Below, piece by piece: positions 9,178 to 17,367 of a DNA stretch of 19,224 nt; the first letter of the stretch is position 1, and every line of letters begins with the position of its first letter. The stretch is from NCBI GenBank assembly GCA_038528235.1, contig JBCBEX010000082.1:1-19224 (forward strand). The letters run 5' to 3'. The translations under genes and the position numbers were made by a program. The notes below the pieces were generated by a model. That model saw only the letters and a program-made list of their open reading frames with translations, ran no database searches and was not told the DNA's origin. The stretch comes from JBCBEX01 sp038528235. GTDB taxonomy: Bacteria; Bacteroidota; Rhodothermia; Rhodothermales; Rubricoccaceae.

Positions 9178-11142
9178 ATGCGACGCTTTCACTGTTCCCG
9201 TTCCTGGATGCTTGCCCTCGGAGCCCTCCTCACGTTCGCAGCCTGCGATACGGTCGACCCGGGTCTCGACGCGGTGAGTCCGCTAGACCCCGCCGCCGAT
9301 GGTCCACTCGGCGGCATCACCGCCGCCCCGTCCTTCGACTTCGCCACCAGCCAGCCCGTTGACGTGGTCCTCACCGAGGCGAATGCGGGCATCACGACGC
9401 GCTACGACGTGTGGCGCATGGGCGCCGATGGCGAGCGCCACTACCTCGGCGCAGCGATGGCGGACGCGAGCGGCCAGACGACGCTGCCCTTCGCGGTGCC
9501 GACGGCGACCGAGCGCCTCATCGTCAAGCGCAACGCGTCGGGCGACGTGTCGGAGACGATAGTGGCCGTGGCTGGCGGGCTGGCGGGGCACTCGTTCTCG
9601 GGCGAGGCCTCAGGCGATGCCCAGCAGTGCACCGACGCAATCGTGGCCATCAACGGCAACCGTGACCACTTCATCGTGGACTACGAGGCGTTCTCCGAGA
9701 CGACCATGCCCACGCTGCCCACCGGCTCGTACGGTATGGCCATCGACCCGATCAACCGGAAGATGTACTACGCCACCAGCAAGAAAGTCAGTGGTCAGTA
9801 CCAGCTCGTCAGCTACGACCTCGACACCCAGGCGTTCAGCGTGGTCGGTCCGACTGCCGAGTCGCACGCGATGGCGTTTGAGCCGCAGAGCGAGACGCTC
9901 TTCACGATCATGCGCGGCAAGATGACGCAGACGGACCCCACCACGGGCGCAACGCTGCGGACATGGACCGTACGCGACATCGACCGGGTGACCGGCGGCG
10001 ACGTCATGATTACGGTGAACGGCGAGATCTACTACTCGCGCAGCAGCAAGGTCTGGCGTATCGACGACGTGGACGCCTCGACCAAGCAAGGCGTGCTGAT
10101 CAACACGCTCCCCGAAAACCCGACCGGCGGTACGGTTGGTACGGATGGCTACCTCTACCTCGTCGCCAACAAGAACCTCTATCGCGTCGACCCGGTCACG
10201 GGCGAGGCCGACCGGATCCACACGCTGTCGACCAAGGCCAACGACCTCGACTTCCTGCCGTGCGCCACGGGGCCGAACTACAACGGCGACCAGGACAACG
10301 ACGGCGTCCCGGATGTCTTCGACGACTTCCCGACCGACCCGGCCCTCGCATTTGAGCGGTTCAGCCCGAGCGAGGACGGCTTCGGGACGCTGGCCTTCGA
10401 AGACCTCTGGCCATCCGTCGGGGACTACGACTTCAACGACCTCGTCGTCCGCTACCGCTACCGCGAGATGGCCAACGCCAACGGGGACGTCGTGCGCGTG
10501 GACGCGGACTACTTCGTCCAGGCCGCTGGCGCGGGTCACGTGAATGGCTTCGGCGTCGAGCTGCCCGTTGCCGCGGCCGATGTGCGCTCGGTCGCCTACA
10601 GCCGTCGCCCGGGAGCCGTCGCGCTGGCTGCCAACGGCGTCGAGGCGGGCCACACCAACGCCGTCATCATCCCGTTTGACGACGCCAAAGCCCTGATCCC
10701 CGGCGCTGCGGGCTTTGTCAATACCGAGGTCGGGACGTCCGTACTCCCGAGCGACACGGTCAACGTGGCGATCACCTTTGCCACGCCCGTGCCAGGGTCG
10801 ATGGTTCTCGACGCGCCGTACAACCCGTTCCTCTTCCGCCGCGACGACCGCGGGCTGGAGGTGCACCTTCCGGACGCGGCACCGACCGCGCTCGCTGACA
10901 CCGAGCGCCTCGGCTCCGGCCACGACCGCACAAACGCTGCCATCGGCTCGGCCTACCGCACGGCAGAGGGGCTGCCCTGGGCGCTCCACATCGCGGACGA
11001 GTTCGCGCACCCGATCGAGCTACGCGACCTCACCTTGGGCTACCCGCGCTTCGCACCGTGGGTGCTGTCCGGCGGCACACGGTATCAAGACTGGTACGCG
11101 TCGCCGCACCGGGTTTCGAGTCACCTCTTCGGGCAGGAGTAG
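9178..11142 (+). CDS. LruC domain-containing lipoprotein, copy 1
   Basis: A surface or periplasmic lipoprotein of 654 residues, of unknown precise role. A lipoprotein signal peptide ends in FAAC with lipidated Cys23 followed by Asp. The mature protein has an N-terminal beta-sandwich (about 40-150, FDFATSQPVDVVLTE) and a propeller-like repeat region (about 152-361) with YGMAIDPINRKMYY and MAFEPQSETLF. A calcium-binding DQDNDGVPDVFDDFP segment starts at 371, and the LruC signature FEDLWPSVGDYDFNDLVVRY starts at 407, followed by a beta-rich C-terminus ending SHLFGQE. Cys151 and Cys362 bracket the propeller. There is no type IX sorting domain, so the anchor is the lipid. I chose the ATG at 9178 because it starts the signal peptide; the 49 upstream codons (from 9031) do not look coding. 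The leader is C-rich with no Shine-Dalgarno. It is a tandem paralogue of the gene at 11487. Confidence 0.9.
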   Translation: MRRFHCSRSWMLALGALLTFAACDTVDPGLDAVSPLDPAADGPLGGITAAPSFDFATSQPVDVVLTEANAGITTRYDVWRMGADGERHYLGAAMADASGQTTLPFAVPTATERLIVKRNASGDVSETIVAVAGGLAGHSFSGEASGDAQQCTDAIVAINGNRDHFIVDYEAFSETTMPTLPTGSYGMAIDPINRKMYYATSKKVSGQYQLVSYDLDTQAFSVVGPTAESHAMAFEPQSETLFTIMRGKMTQTDPTTGATLRTWTVRDIDRVTGGDVMITVNGEIYYSRSSKVWRIDDVDASTKQGVLINTLPENPTGGTVGTDGYLYLVANKNLYRVDPVTGEADRIHTLSTKANDLDFLPCATGPNYNGDQDNDGVPDVFDDFPTDPALAFERFSPSEDGFGTLAFEDLWPSVGDYDFNDLVVRYRYREMANANGDVVRVDADYFVQAAGAGHVNGFGVELPVAAADVRSVAYSRRPGAVALAANGVEAGHTNAVIIPFDDAKALIPGAAGFVNTEVGTSVLPSDTVNVAITFATPVPGSMVLDAPYNPFLFRRDDRGLEVHLPDAAPTALADTERLGSGHDRTNAAIGSAYRTAEGLPWALHIADEFAHPIELRDLTLGYPRFAPWVLSGGTRYQDWYASPHRVSSHLFGQE

Positions 11143-11486
11143 GGTCCCGCAGAGTGACTTGGACGAGAGGCGCCGAGGTTGTCGAACGACGACCTCGGCG
11201 CTTCGCTGTGGAGGCGTGTTCCAAACGGCCGGGAGGTACGTGGGTGAAAAAGTGCCTGGCGTAACAACTGTAGTACAGATGGACACCGATCAGAGCGTTA
11301 GCCCTGCTCGTTCACGTCGAGGGCCTGCCACGGTCGTGTTGCATCGTAGAGGGTTGACCGAAAGAGTGTGACGCGAAGGCCCCCGGAGGGCGATTCGGCC
11401 TGCCCGTGGAACAGAATTGGACAGAGGAGAGGCACCAACCGCACGCCCGGACTACCACCCCGGGTCCACCACCTACCTCCTGACTC
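11143..11486 (+). other. Intergenic region between the two LruC genes
   Basis: This 344-bp gap holds the terminator at 11167-11204. After it I see a short imperfect palindrome (ctgta-g-tacag at about 11269-11279), a small GC hairpin near 11380 (gcccccggagggc), and a C-rich leader (ccaccacctacctcctgactc) reaching the ATG at 11487. No ORF here looks real. The promoter of the second LruC gene must lie here if it is transcribed separately, but I cannot point to it with confidence. Confidence 0.5.
11167..11204 (+). terminator. Hairpin terminator after LruC copy 1
   Basis: The arms gaggcgccgaggttgtcg (11167-11184) and cgacgacctcggcgcttc (11187-11204) pair at 16 of 18 positions, the two exceptions being G-T type pairs or mismatches. 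In practice the innermost pairs would open to form the loop. It lies 24 bases after the stop codon. No long T tract follows (only cgctgtgg), as is common in high-GC genomes. A related hairpin with the same preceding sequence (gacttggacgaga) follows the second LruC gene. Confidence 0.8.
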
Positions 11487-13460
11487 ATGTACCGCTCCCT
11501 GGTGCCGCGCGCTCTGCGCGGCTTCGCGCTCGTCTGCGGCGCTGCTTTCGTCCTCGCTGCCTGTGATACGGCCGGCCCAACCATAGACGGCCCTACCTCC
11601 GTCGATCCCGTGTCCGACGGGCCGCTCGGCGGCATCACCGCTGCGCCGTCGTTCGACTTCGCCACCAGCCAGCCCATCGGCCTGACGCTCACCGAGGTCG
11701 ACACCGACGTGCCGACCCGCTACGACGTGTGGCGCGTGGGCACCGATGGCGAGCGCTACTACCTCGGCGCGGCGTTGGCGGACGCGAGCGGCCAGACGAC
11801 GCTGCCCTTCGCGGTGCCGACGGCGACCGACCGCCTCATCGTCAAGCGCAACGCGTCGGGCGACGTGTCGGAGACGGAGGTGACGGTGGCCGGTGGCCAG
11901 GCGAGCCACGCCTTCGCGGGCAAGGCGTCGGGCAGCGGCAAGCAGTGCACGGAGTCGCTCGTGGCGGTCAACGGCAACCGCGACCACTTCCTCGTGGACT
12001 ACGAGGCGTTCTCCGAGACGACGCTCCCCACGCTGCCCTACGGCACGGCCGGCATGGCCGTGGACCCGATTGGGCAGATGATGTACTTCACCGTCAAGGA
12101 CAACAACAACGTCCAGAAGCTCTACAGCTATGACCTGAGCACCCAGGTCTTCGCCGTGGTCGGCGACTCGCCGAAGTCCAACGCCATCGCCTTCGAGCCC
12201 CGGAGCGGCACCCTCTACACGCTGCACAACCGCGTGCTGCGCAGCATCAGCGTCTCGACGGGCGCCGAAGTCCAGCAGTGGAGCGTGCCCGGCGTGGACA
12301 ACACCAACTCCGGCGACCTCATGATCACCGTCGACGGCTCGATCTACTACGCCGCCAAGAAAAAGATGTGGCGCATCGACGACAACGACGCCACGTCGAA
12401 GACAGCGGTGCTCCTGATCGACACGTTCCCGAAGAGCATCAACGGAGGCACCGTGGACGGCGAGGGCCAGATCTACCTCAACGCTGGCACGACGCTCTAC
12501 CGCGTGGACCGCCTCTCGGGCCAGTTCCAGCAGGTGCACGAGATGAGCATCGGCGTCAACGACCTCGACTTCCTGCCGTGCGCCAGCGGCCCGAGCTACA
12601 ACCAGGACCAGGACAACGACGGCGTCCCCGACGTCTTCGACGACTTCCCGACGGAGGCCAACTTCGCCTTCGAGCGCTACAGCCCGAGCGAGTATGTCTT
12701 CGGCGCCGTGGCCTTCGAAGACCTCTGGCCTGGCACGGGCGACTACGATTTCAACGACCTCGTCGTGCGCTACCGCTACCGCGAGATCACCAACTCGGCG
12801 AGCGAGGTGGTGCGCTTCGAGGCGGACTACGCCGTCCAGGCAGTCGGGGCGGGCTTCGTGAACGGCTTTGGCGTCGAGCTGCCCGTCGCGGCGTCCAACG
12901 TCCAGTCGGTGACCTACAGCCGCCAGCCCGGCACGGTCACGCTGGCCGCCAACGGCGTCGAGGCCGGGCACACCAACGCCGTCATCATCCCGTTCGACGA
13001 TGCCAAGGCTATGATTCCCGGCGCCGGCGGCTTCGTGAACACCGAGGCGGGTTCGCCCGTCCTCGCCAGCGACACGGTCAACGTGCTCCTGCAGTTCACC
13101 ACGCCGCTCCAAGGCTCGCTACTGATGGACGCGCCCTACAACCCGTTCCTCTTCCGCAAGAACGACCGCGGCGTGGAGGTGCACCTGCCCGACGCTGCAC
13201 CGACGGCGCTGGCGGACGACACGGTCTTCGGCACCTTCCACGACCGTACCAACGTCGGCACCGGCACGACCTACCGCACCGAGGCCGGCCTGCCCTGGGC
13301 GCTCCACCTGCCCGAGGGCTTCGTGCACCCGATCGAGCAACGCGACCTCACGCAGGGCTACCCGCGCTTCGTGGACTGGGTGCAGTCGAACGGCGCGAGC
13401 TTCCCGGACTGGTACGGCGCGTCGCAACGAACTCCGAGTCACCTCTTCGGGATAGAGTAG
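11487..13460 (+). CDS. LruC domain-containing lipoprotein, copy 2
   Basis: A 657-residue paralogue of the preceding gene. Its signal peptide ends in LAAC with lipidated Cys26 and Asp at +2. The same domains follow: an N-terminal beta-sandwich (about 43-153, beginning PLGGITAAPSFDFATSQP as in copy 1), a propeller-like region (about 155-364) bracketed by Cys154 and Cys365, a calcium-binding DQDNDGVPDVFDDFP at 374, the LruC signature FEDLWPGTGDYDFNDLVVRY at 410, and an end in SHLFGIE. The N-terminal and LruC parts are close to copy 1, while the propeller has diverged (e.g. KDNNNVQKLYSYDLST). LruC proteins are known mainly as predicted surface-linked proteins, so function is not assigned. The ATG at 11487 directly starts the signal peptide; the leader is C-rich. 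It has its own terminator. Confidence 0.9.
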   Translation: MYRSLVPRALRGFALVCGAAFVLAACDTAGPTIDGPTSVDPVSDGPLGGITAAPSFDFATSQPIGLTLTEVDTDVPTRYDVWRVGTDGERYYLGAALADASGQTTLPFAVPTATDRLIVKRNASGDVSETEVTVAGGQASHAFAGKASGSGKQCTESLVAVNGNRDHFLVDYEAFSETTLPTLPYGTAGMAVDPIGQMMYFTVKDNNNVQKLYSYDLSTQVFAVVGDSPKSNAIAFEPRSGTLYTLHNRVLRSISVSTGAEVQQWSVPGVDNTNSGDLMITVDGSIYYAAKKKMWRIDDNDATSKTAVLLIDTFPKSINGGTVDGEGQIYLNAGTTLYRVDRLSGQFQQVHEMSIGVNDLDFLPCASGPSYNQDQDNDGVPDVFDDFPTEANFAFERYSPSEYVFGAVAFEDLWPGTGDYDFNDLVVRYRYREITNSASEVVRFEADYAVQAVGAGFVNGFGVELPVAASNVQSVTYSRQPGTVTLAANGVEAGHTNAVIIPFDDAKAMIPGAGGFVNTEAGSPVLASDTVNVLLQFTTPLQGSLLMDAPYNPFLFRKNDRGVEVHLPDAAPTALADDTVFGTFHDRTNVGTGTTYRTEAGLPWALHLPEGFVHPIEQRDLTQGYPRFVDWVQSNGASFPDWYGASQRTPSHLFGIE

Positions 13461-13486
13461 GGTACCGACGAGTGTGACTTGGACGA

Positions 13487-13524
13487 GAAGCGCCGGGAGC
13501 GTCTTATGACGACCCCGGCGCTTC
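13487..13524 (+). terminator. Hairpin terminator after LruC copy 2
   Basis: An 11-bp perfect stem (gaagcgccggg at 13487-13497 with cccggcgcttc at 13514-13524) with a 16-base loop lies 26 bases after the stop. The preceding sequence (gacttggacgag) and the stem base (gcgcc/ggcgcttc) match the hairpin after LruC copy 1, so the duplication included the terminator. It is followed by gtcgttgcc rather than a T run. Confidence 0.8.
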
Positions 13525-13582
13525 GTCGTTGCCAACCGGTAGCAAAACCGATAGCAGAGCCCAGCCGCGAGGCTCGTGCGCG

Positions 13583-13617
13583 CGACGGATCGGGACTCGC
13601 GCGTGCGACGGATCGGG
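13583..13617. repeat. Two-copy direct repeat upstream of GSDH copy 1
   Basis: The 12-mer cgacggatcggg occurs at 13583-13594 and 13606-13617, a 23-base period (about two helical turns), with similar cgtgcg/cgcgtg sequence before each copy. The spacing would suit two protein sites on one DNA face, but it may be chance in GC-rich DNA. Confidence 0.5.
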
Positions 13618-13797
13618 CGCGGTCATGACGTGCGAGCCGTGCGTCGGCGTGCAGAGGGCGCCCGCGCCAGAGCGGGGCCAGCAATGTTAGGGCGTGCGGG
13701 AACCCAAACGTGACAAGGCAGGCGGGCCATAGACCCTTGGCGTGCCCCTTGTTTAGACGGAGGCACTCGCTCTTCTCTCGGCACGCCCTCACCCTCG

Positions 13798-16700
13798 ATG
13801 CTGCTCCGTTACGCCCTGGCCACGCTGATCCTAGCCGTCGGCCTGCTCTTCGCTCACCATCCTGCTCAGGCACAGAGTGTGCCTTCTGGCTTCTTCGTCG
13901 AGAACGCTGCAGGGACGGCCACCTTCGCGAGCCCGACTAGCCTGGCCTTCGCACCGGACGGGCGCATGTTCGTGACGGAGAAGCAGGGCCGTGTGATGGT
14001 CGTCAAGAACGGCCAGAAGCTCGGCACACCGTTCCTCAACCTCGTCGACGAGACGCTCAACGCGGGCGACCGCGGCATGACGAGCATCGCCTTTGACCCC
14101 AACTTCGCGCAGAACCAGTACGTCTACGTCTTCTACTCGGTCAACCCGGGCGGCGGCGCGGACGACAACGGCATCCGAGACAGCTTCGGGCGCGTCGTGC
14201 GCTACACCGCCAACGGCGACCGCGCTGACACGGCCACGCGCACCATCATCATCGACGACATCCCGGCGTGCTTCACCTCGCATGTCAACGACGCCATCCG
14301 CTTCGCGCCGGACGGCTCGCTAATCGTCTCCACGGGCGACGCGGCGAGCTTCCAGCAGATGGACGCAGGCGGCCTCTACGACGAGTGCTTCGGCCCGGGC
14401 AACCCGCTCCCCGAAGTCGAGGACATCGGGGCGTTCCGCTCGCAGCAGCTCGAAAGCCTCGCGGGCAAGATCCTCCGCATCAACCCGTCGAACGGGCAGG
14501 GCTACCCCTCGAACCCGTTCTACAACGGCGACCCGGACGCCAACATCTCGAAGGTGTGGTCCTTCGGCCTGCGCAACCCGTTTAGCATCACCATCCGCCC
14601 CGGCACCGGCTCCGCGAACGTGGCCGACGGCCGCCCCGGCTCCATCTTCATCGGCGATGTGGGCTGGCGCAACTGGGAGGAGATCGACATCGCGCGTACC
14701 GGCGGCGAGAACTTCGGCTGGCCGTGCTATGAGGGGCCGTTCGAGCAGAACGAGTACCAGCGCGCCAACCCAGCGTCCAACGGCTGCGACACCTACGCGC
14801 AAGCCGAGACGGTGAATCCGGCGCTCTACTGGACCAACCAGCCGTCGAACTCCTTCCCCGCCGGGCTCCGCGGCGACGCGATCATCGTCGGCGACTTCTA
14901 CCAGGGCAACCGCTACCCGCCCGCCTACCAGGGCGTGCTCTTCTACGCCGACTACCCCAACGGCTGGATGGCAACGGGCCGCTTCGATAGCGAGGACCGC
15001 TTCGAGAGCCAGACGGTGTTTAGCACCAACACCGGCTCCGTCGTCGGCTTCGCATACGACCCCACGTCGAAGCTGATGCACTACATCAACATTGGCACGG
15101 GGCAGGTGCTGCGCGTCCGCCACCAGAACGAGGACGACTTCGCGGGCGAGGTGCCCGAGCCGTGGGTCGCGGGCGACATCGGCACGCCCGTCGAGGCGGG
15201 CGAGACAACGTTCGACGGCGCGGCGTTCACGCTCACGGCCAGCGGCGAGCTCGGCCCGGCGGGCAACGACGCCTTCCAGTTTGTCCGCCAGCCGCGCTCC
15301 GGCGACTTCACGCTCACCGCGCGCATGGACGACTTCAGCGGCGGCACGCAGTACGCCCGCGGCGGCCTCATGGCCCGCCAGGGCACGGCCACCGACGCGC
15401 CCTACCTCCACCTCACCGTCACGAAGCAGGACGGCACCTACTTCGAGTGGCGCGCCGACGACGGCTCGTACGCCTACCGCTTCCTCGACGGCGACGCCGC
15501 ACCGAAGTGGATCCGCCTCGTGCGCCTCGGCAACCGCTTCGAGGCGTTCACCTCGCCCGACGGCGGCGTCTGGTCCTCGCTCGGCACCATCGACCTGAGC
15601 TTCGCGCAAACGCTCGACGTCGGCCTCGCGCTCACGGGCGACGATGTCAGCCGCGCGGGCGTCACGGCCACCTCGACGTTCTCCGAGGTCACCCTCGGCG
15701 ACGGCCCGAGCGACCCCGGCGGCCTCCCGAACCCGTGGCAGCAGGCGCAGGTGGGCACCGGCATCGGCGATGAGGAGGCGACGTTCAACGGCACGGCCTT
15801 CTCCGTCACGTCCTCCGGCGACATCTGGGGCGACGCGGACAACTTCTACTGGGCCTACCAGCCGCTCACCGGCGACGGCTCCGTCCAGGCCCGCTTCTCG
15901 CGCATCGCCGCGCCGTTCGACTGGTCGAAGGCTGGCCTGATGATTCGCGAGTCGCTTGCGCAGGGCTCAGCGCATGCCTTCCTCGTCGTCACGCCGACGC
16001 GTGGGCTGCACCTCCAGAGCCGCCCCGAGACGAGCGCGTTCATGGACTCCCAGTTCCTCACCGACGGCGAGGCGCCCGTCTGGATTCGTCTCGACCGCGC
16101 CGGCACTACGTTTACGGCCTACACCTCCGACGACGGCCAGACGTGGACGCCGCAGGGCAGCGTGACCGTGCAGATGGGCTCGGATGCGTTCGTCGGCCTC
16201 GCCTCGGCCGCGACGGACGTCGATCGCGTGGGCGTGGTGAGCATCGGCACCTTCGAGCAGGTCGCGGTCACGGGCACGACACAGGTGTCGGGCGACCTCC
16301 CCTGGGTGGAGACCTTCGGCCAGGCCAACGGCACCACCCGTGACGACGGCGACACCGCCTGGACGGCGGCGCTCGAAGGCGGCGACGTCAGCGCCACCGG
16401 CCGCATCGAAGTCAGCGGCGGGCGGCTGCTCATCAGCGACCCCGACCAGACCAACGGCGGCGCGGAAGGCGTCGGCGTGTGGCGCTCCGAGGTCATCGAC
16501 ATCACCGGCTACGCCAGCGTCGACCTCTCCGCCCTCATCGACGGCGACGGTGGCCTGGACCCCGAAGACTACCTCGTCCTCGCCTACCGCCTCGACGGCG
16601 GCCCCGAGACGACGTGGGCGCGCCGCACAAACGAGTTCCGGGACAGCCCTGCCGAGACGGTCACCCTCGACGGCCTCAGCGGCGAGACGCTCGAACTCAT

Positions 16701-17079
16701 CGTCCGCGGCTACAACACCGTCACGTCGGAGTTCTACTACGTGGACGACGTCGAGGTAACGGGCACGACGGCCGCCGAGGACGCCGACACCCCGCAGGCG
16801 CGCAGCGGCGAGGTCTTCCAACTCGAAGGCATCTACCCGAACCCCTTCAACCCGGCGACCACCGTGCGCTTCGGCATCGGCGAAGCCGGGATGTACAGCA
16901 TCGAGGTGTTCAACCTGCTCGGCCAGCGGGTCTACAGCGACCGCTTCCGCGAGGAGTCCTCGACCACCCGCGAGGTACGCGTCGATCTGAGCGGCCACGC
17001 GAGCGGCACCTACGTCGTGCGCGTCTTGCACGAGGCGACGGGCTACTCTGTCCGCGAGAAGGTTGTGCTGCTCCGGTAG
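13798..17079 (+). CDS. Secreted PQQ-dependent sugar dehydrogenase-like protein with type IX sorting domain
   Basis: Probably oxidises sugars or aldoses outside the cell using PQQ (glucose/sorbosone dehydrogenase family, six-bladed propeller). The 1,093-residue product has a signal peptide (cleavage likely after AQA at 25) and a GSDH domain (about 30-440). That domain contains SHVNDAIRFAPDGSLIVSTGDA, where His162 matches the catalytic base, and GLRNPF. Two concanavalin-like modules of DUF1349 type follow (about 450-635 and 641-825), then a further beta-sandwich (about 832-990) and a C-terminal type IX sorting domain (about 1004-1093, IYPNPFNPATTVRFG...NLLGQRVY). The only cysteines are 158, 197, 310 and 330, all in the GSDH domain, consistent with two disulfides. 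PQQ use is inferred from the family; no PQQ synthesis genes are nearby. The start follows a C/T-rich leader. Its paralogue lies 288 bases downstream. Confidence 0.88.
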   Translation: MLLRYALATLILAVGLLFAHHPAQAQSVPSGFFVENAAGTATFASPTSLAFAPDGRMFVTEKQGRVMVVKNGQKLGTPFLNLVDETLNAGDRGMTSIAFDPNFAQNQYVYVFYSVNPGGGADDNGIRDSFGRVVRYTANGDRADTATRTIIIDDIPACFTSHVNDAIRFAPDGSLIVSTGDAASFQQMDAGGLYDECFGPGNPLPEVEDIGAFRSQQLESLAGKILRINPSNGQGYPSNPFYNGDPDANISKVWSFGLRNPFSITIRPGTGSANVADGRPGSIFIGDVGWRNWEEIDIARTGGENFGWPCYEGPFEQNEYQRANPASNGCDTYAQAETVNPALYWTNQPSNSFPAGLRGDAIIVGDFYQGNRYPPAYQGVLFYADYPNGWMATGRFDSEDRFESQTVFSTNTGSVVGFAYDPTSKLMHYINIGTGQVLRVRHQNEDDFAGEVPEPWVAGDIGTPVEAGETTFDGAAFTLTASGELGPAGNDAFQFVRQPRSGDFTLTARMDDFSGGTQYARGGLMARQGTATDAPYLHLTVTKQDGTYFEWRADDGSYAYRFLDGDAAPKWIRLVRLGNRFEAFTSPDGGVWSSLGTIDLSFAQTLDVGLALTGDDVSRAGVTATSTFSEVTLGDGPSDPGGLPNPWQQAQVGTGIGDEEATFNGTAFSVTSSGDIWGDADNFYWAYQPLTGDGSVQARFSRIAAPFDWSKAGLMIRESLAQGSAHAFLVVTPTRGLHLQSRPETSAFMDSQFLTDGEAPVWIRLDRAGTTFTAYTSDDGQTWTPQGSVTVQMGSDAFVGLASAATDVDRVGVVSIGTFEQVAVTGTTQVSGDLPWVETFGQANGTTRDDGDTAWTAALEGGDVSATGRIEVSGGRLLISDPDQTNGGAEGVGVWRSEVIDITGYASVDLSALIDGDGGLDPEDYLVLAYRLDGGPETTWARRTNEFRDSPAETVTLDGLSGETLELIVRGYNTVTSEFYYVDDVEVTGTTAAEDADTPQARSGEVFQLEGIYPNPFNPATTVRFGIGEAGMYSIEVFNLLGQRVYSDRFREESSTTREVRVDLSGHASGTYVVRVLHEATGYSVREKVVLLR

Positions 17080-17106
17080 CGCGCCTGATTGCAACCGGCC
17101 GACCTC

Positions 17107-17132
17107 GGGGGCGGTGCTGCGGCATCGCCCCC
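17107..17132 (+). terminator. Hairpin terminator after GSDH copy 1
   Basis: The arms gggggcggtgc (17107-17117) and gcatcgccccc (17122-17132) pair over 11 positions with one G-T pair and close a tgcg tetraloop. The hairpin begins 27 bases after the stop codon and is followed by agcttcgttg, without a strong T run. It probably ends the first dehydrogenase transcript. Confidence 0.75.
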
Positions 17133-17252
17133 AGCTTCGTTGAGGCCCGCCCCATCTTGGACGAACCCGCGCCATTGTTGACGGAATGAACGCGATCGCG
17201 GTGCGGTGCTGCGATGAGCGTTACGGCCCCGTGCGCCGTGTCCCTCCACGCG

Positions 17253-17284
17253 CAGGAATCGGAACACTCCTGTGACGATTCCTG
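17253..17284. promoter_or_regulatory. Inverted repeat upstream of GSDH copy 2
   Basis: A perfect 9-bp inverted repeat (caggaatcg at 17253-17261, cgattcctg at 17276-17284) flanks 14 bases. It lies 83 bases before the ATG at 17368, so it could be a regulator binding site or a leader hairpin of the second dehydrogenase. There is no direct evidence of function, and I do not see the same repeat upstream of copy 1. Confidence 0.4.
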
Positions 17285-17367
17285 ACACTGAAGCCGCCGG
17301 GCGCGGGGATTGACTGACGTTGCGGAACGCTCCAAGCCCACCCCTCTGGCATCCACGCCTCACCCCG

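Larger units (their letters stand above)
13461..13797 (+). other. Intergenic region between LruC copy 2 and the first sugar dehydrogenase
   Basis: This 337-bp gap holds the terminator at 13487-13524, then a direct repeat (cgacggatcggg at 13583-13594 and 13606-13617, 23 bases apart, within similar gcg-rich surroundings). The rest is GC-rich and ends in the leader cacgccctcaccctcg before the ATG at 13798. No ORF here is convincing. The promoter of the dehydrogenase gene is presumably here, but I see no clear boxes. Confidence 0.5.

Noticed and set aside
9610..11010. Antisense ORF of 466 codons opposite LruC copy 1
   Set aside because: It is a shadow of the same type. Its similarity to the antisense ORF of copy 2 follows from the paralogy of the sense genes.
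11298..13112. Antisense ORF of 604 codons opposite LruC copy 2
   Set aside because: It mirrors a well-supported lipoprotein gene. Its translation is rich in Arg, Val, His and Asp in the way complementary strands of GC-rich genes are, with no recognisable domain.
13583..13617. CRISPR-like array
   Set aside because: There are only two copies of a 12-mer, the spacing is too short for repeat-spacer units, and no cas genes are present.
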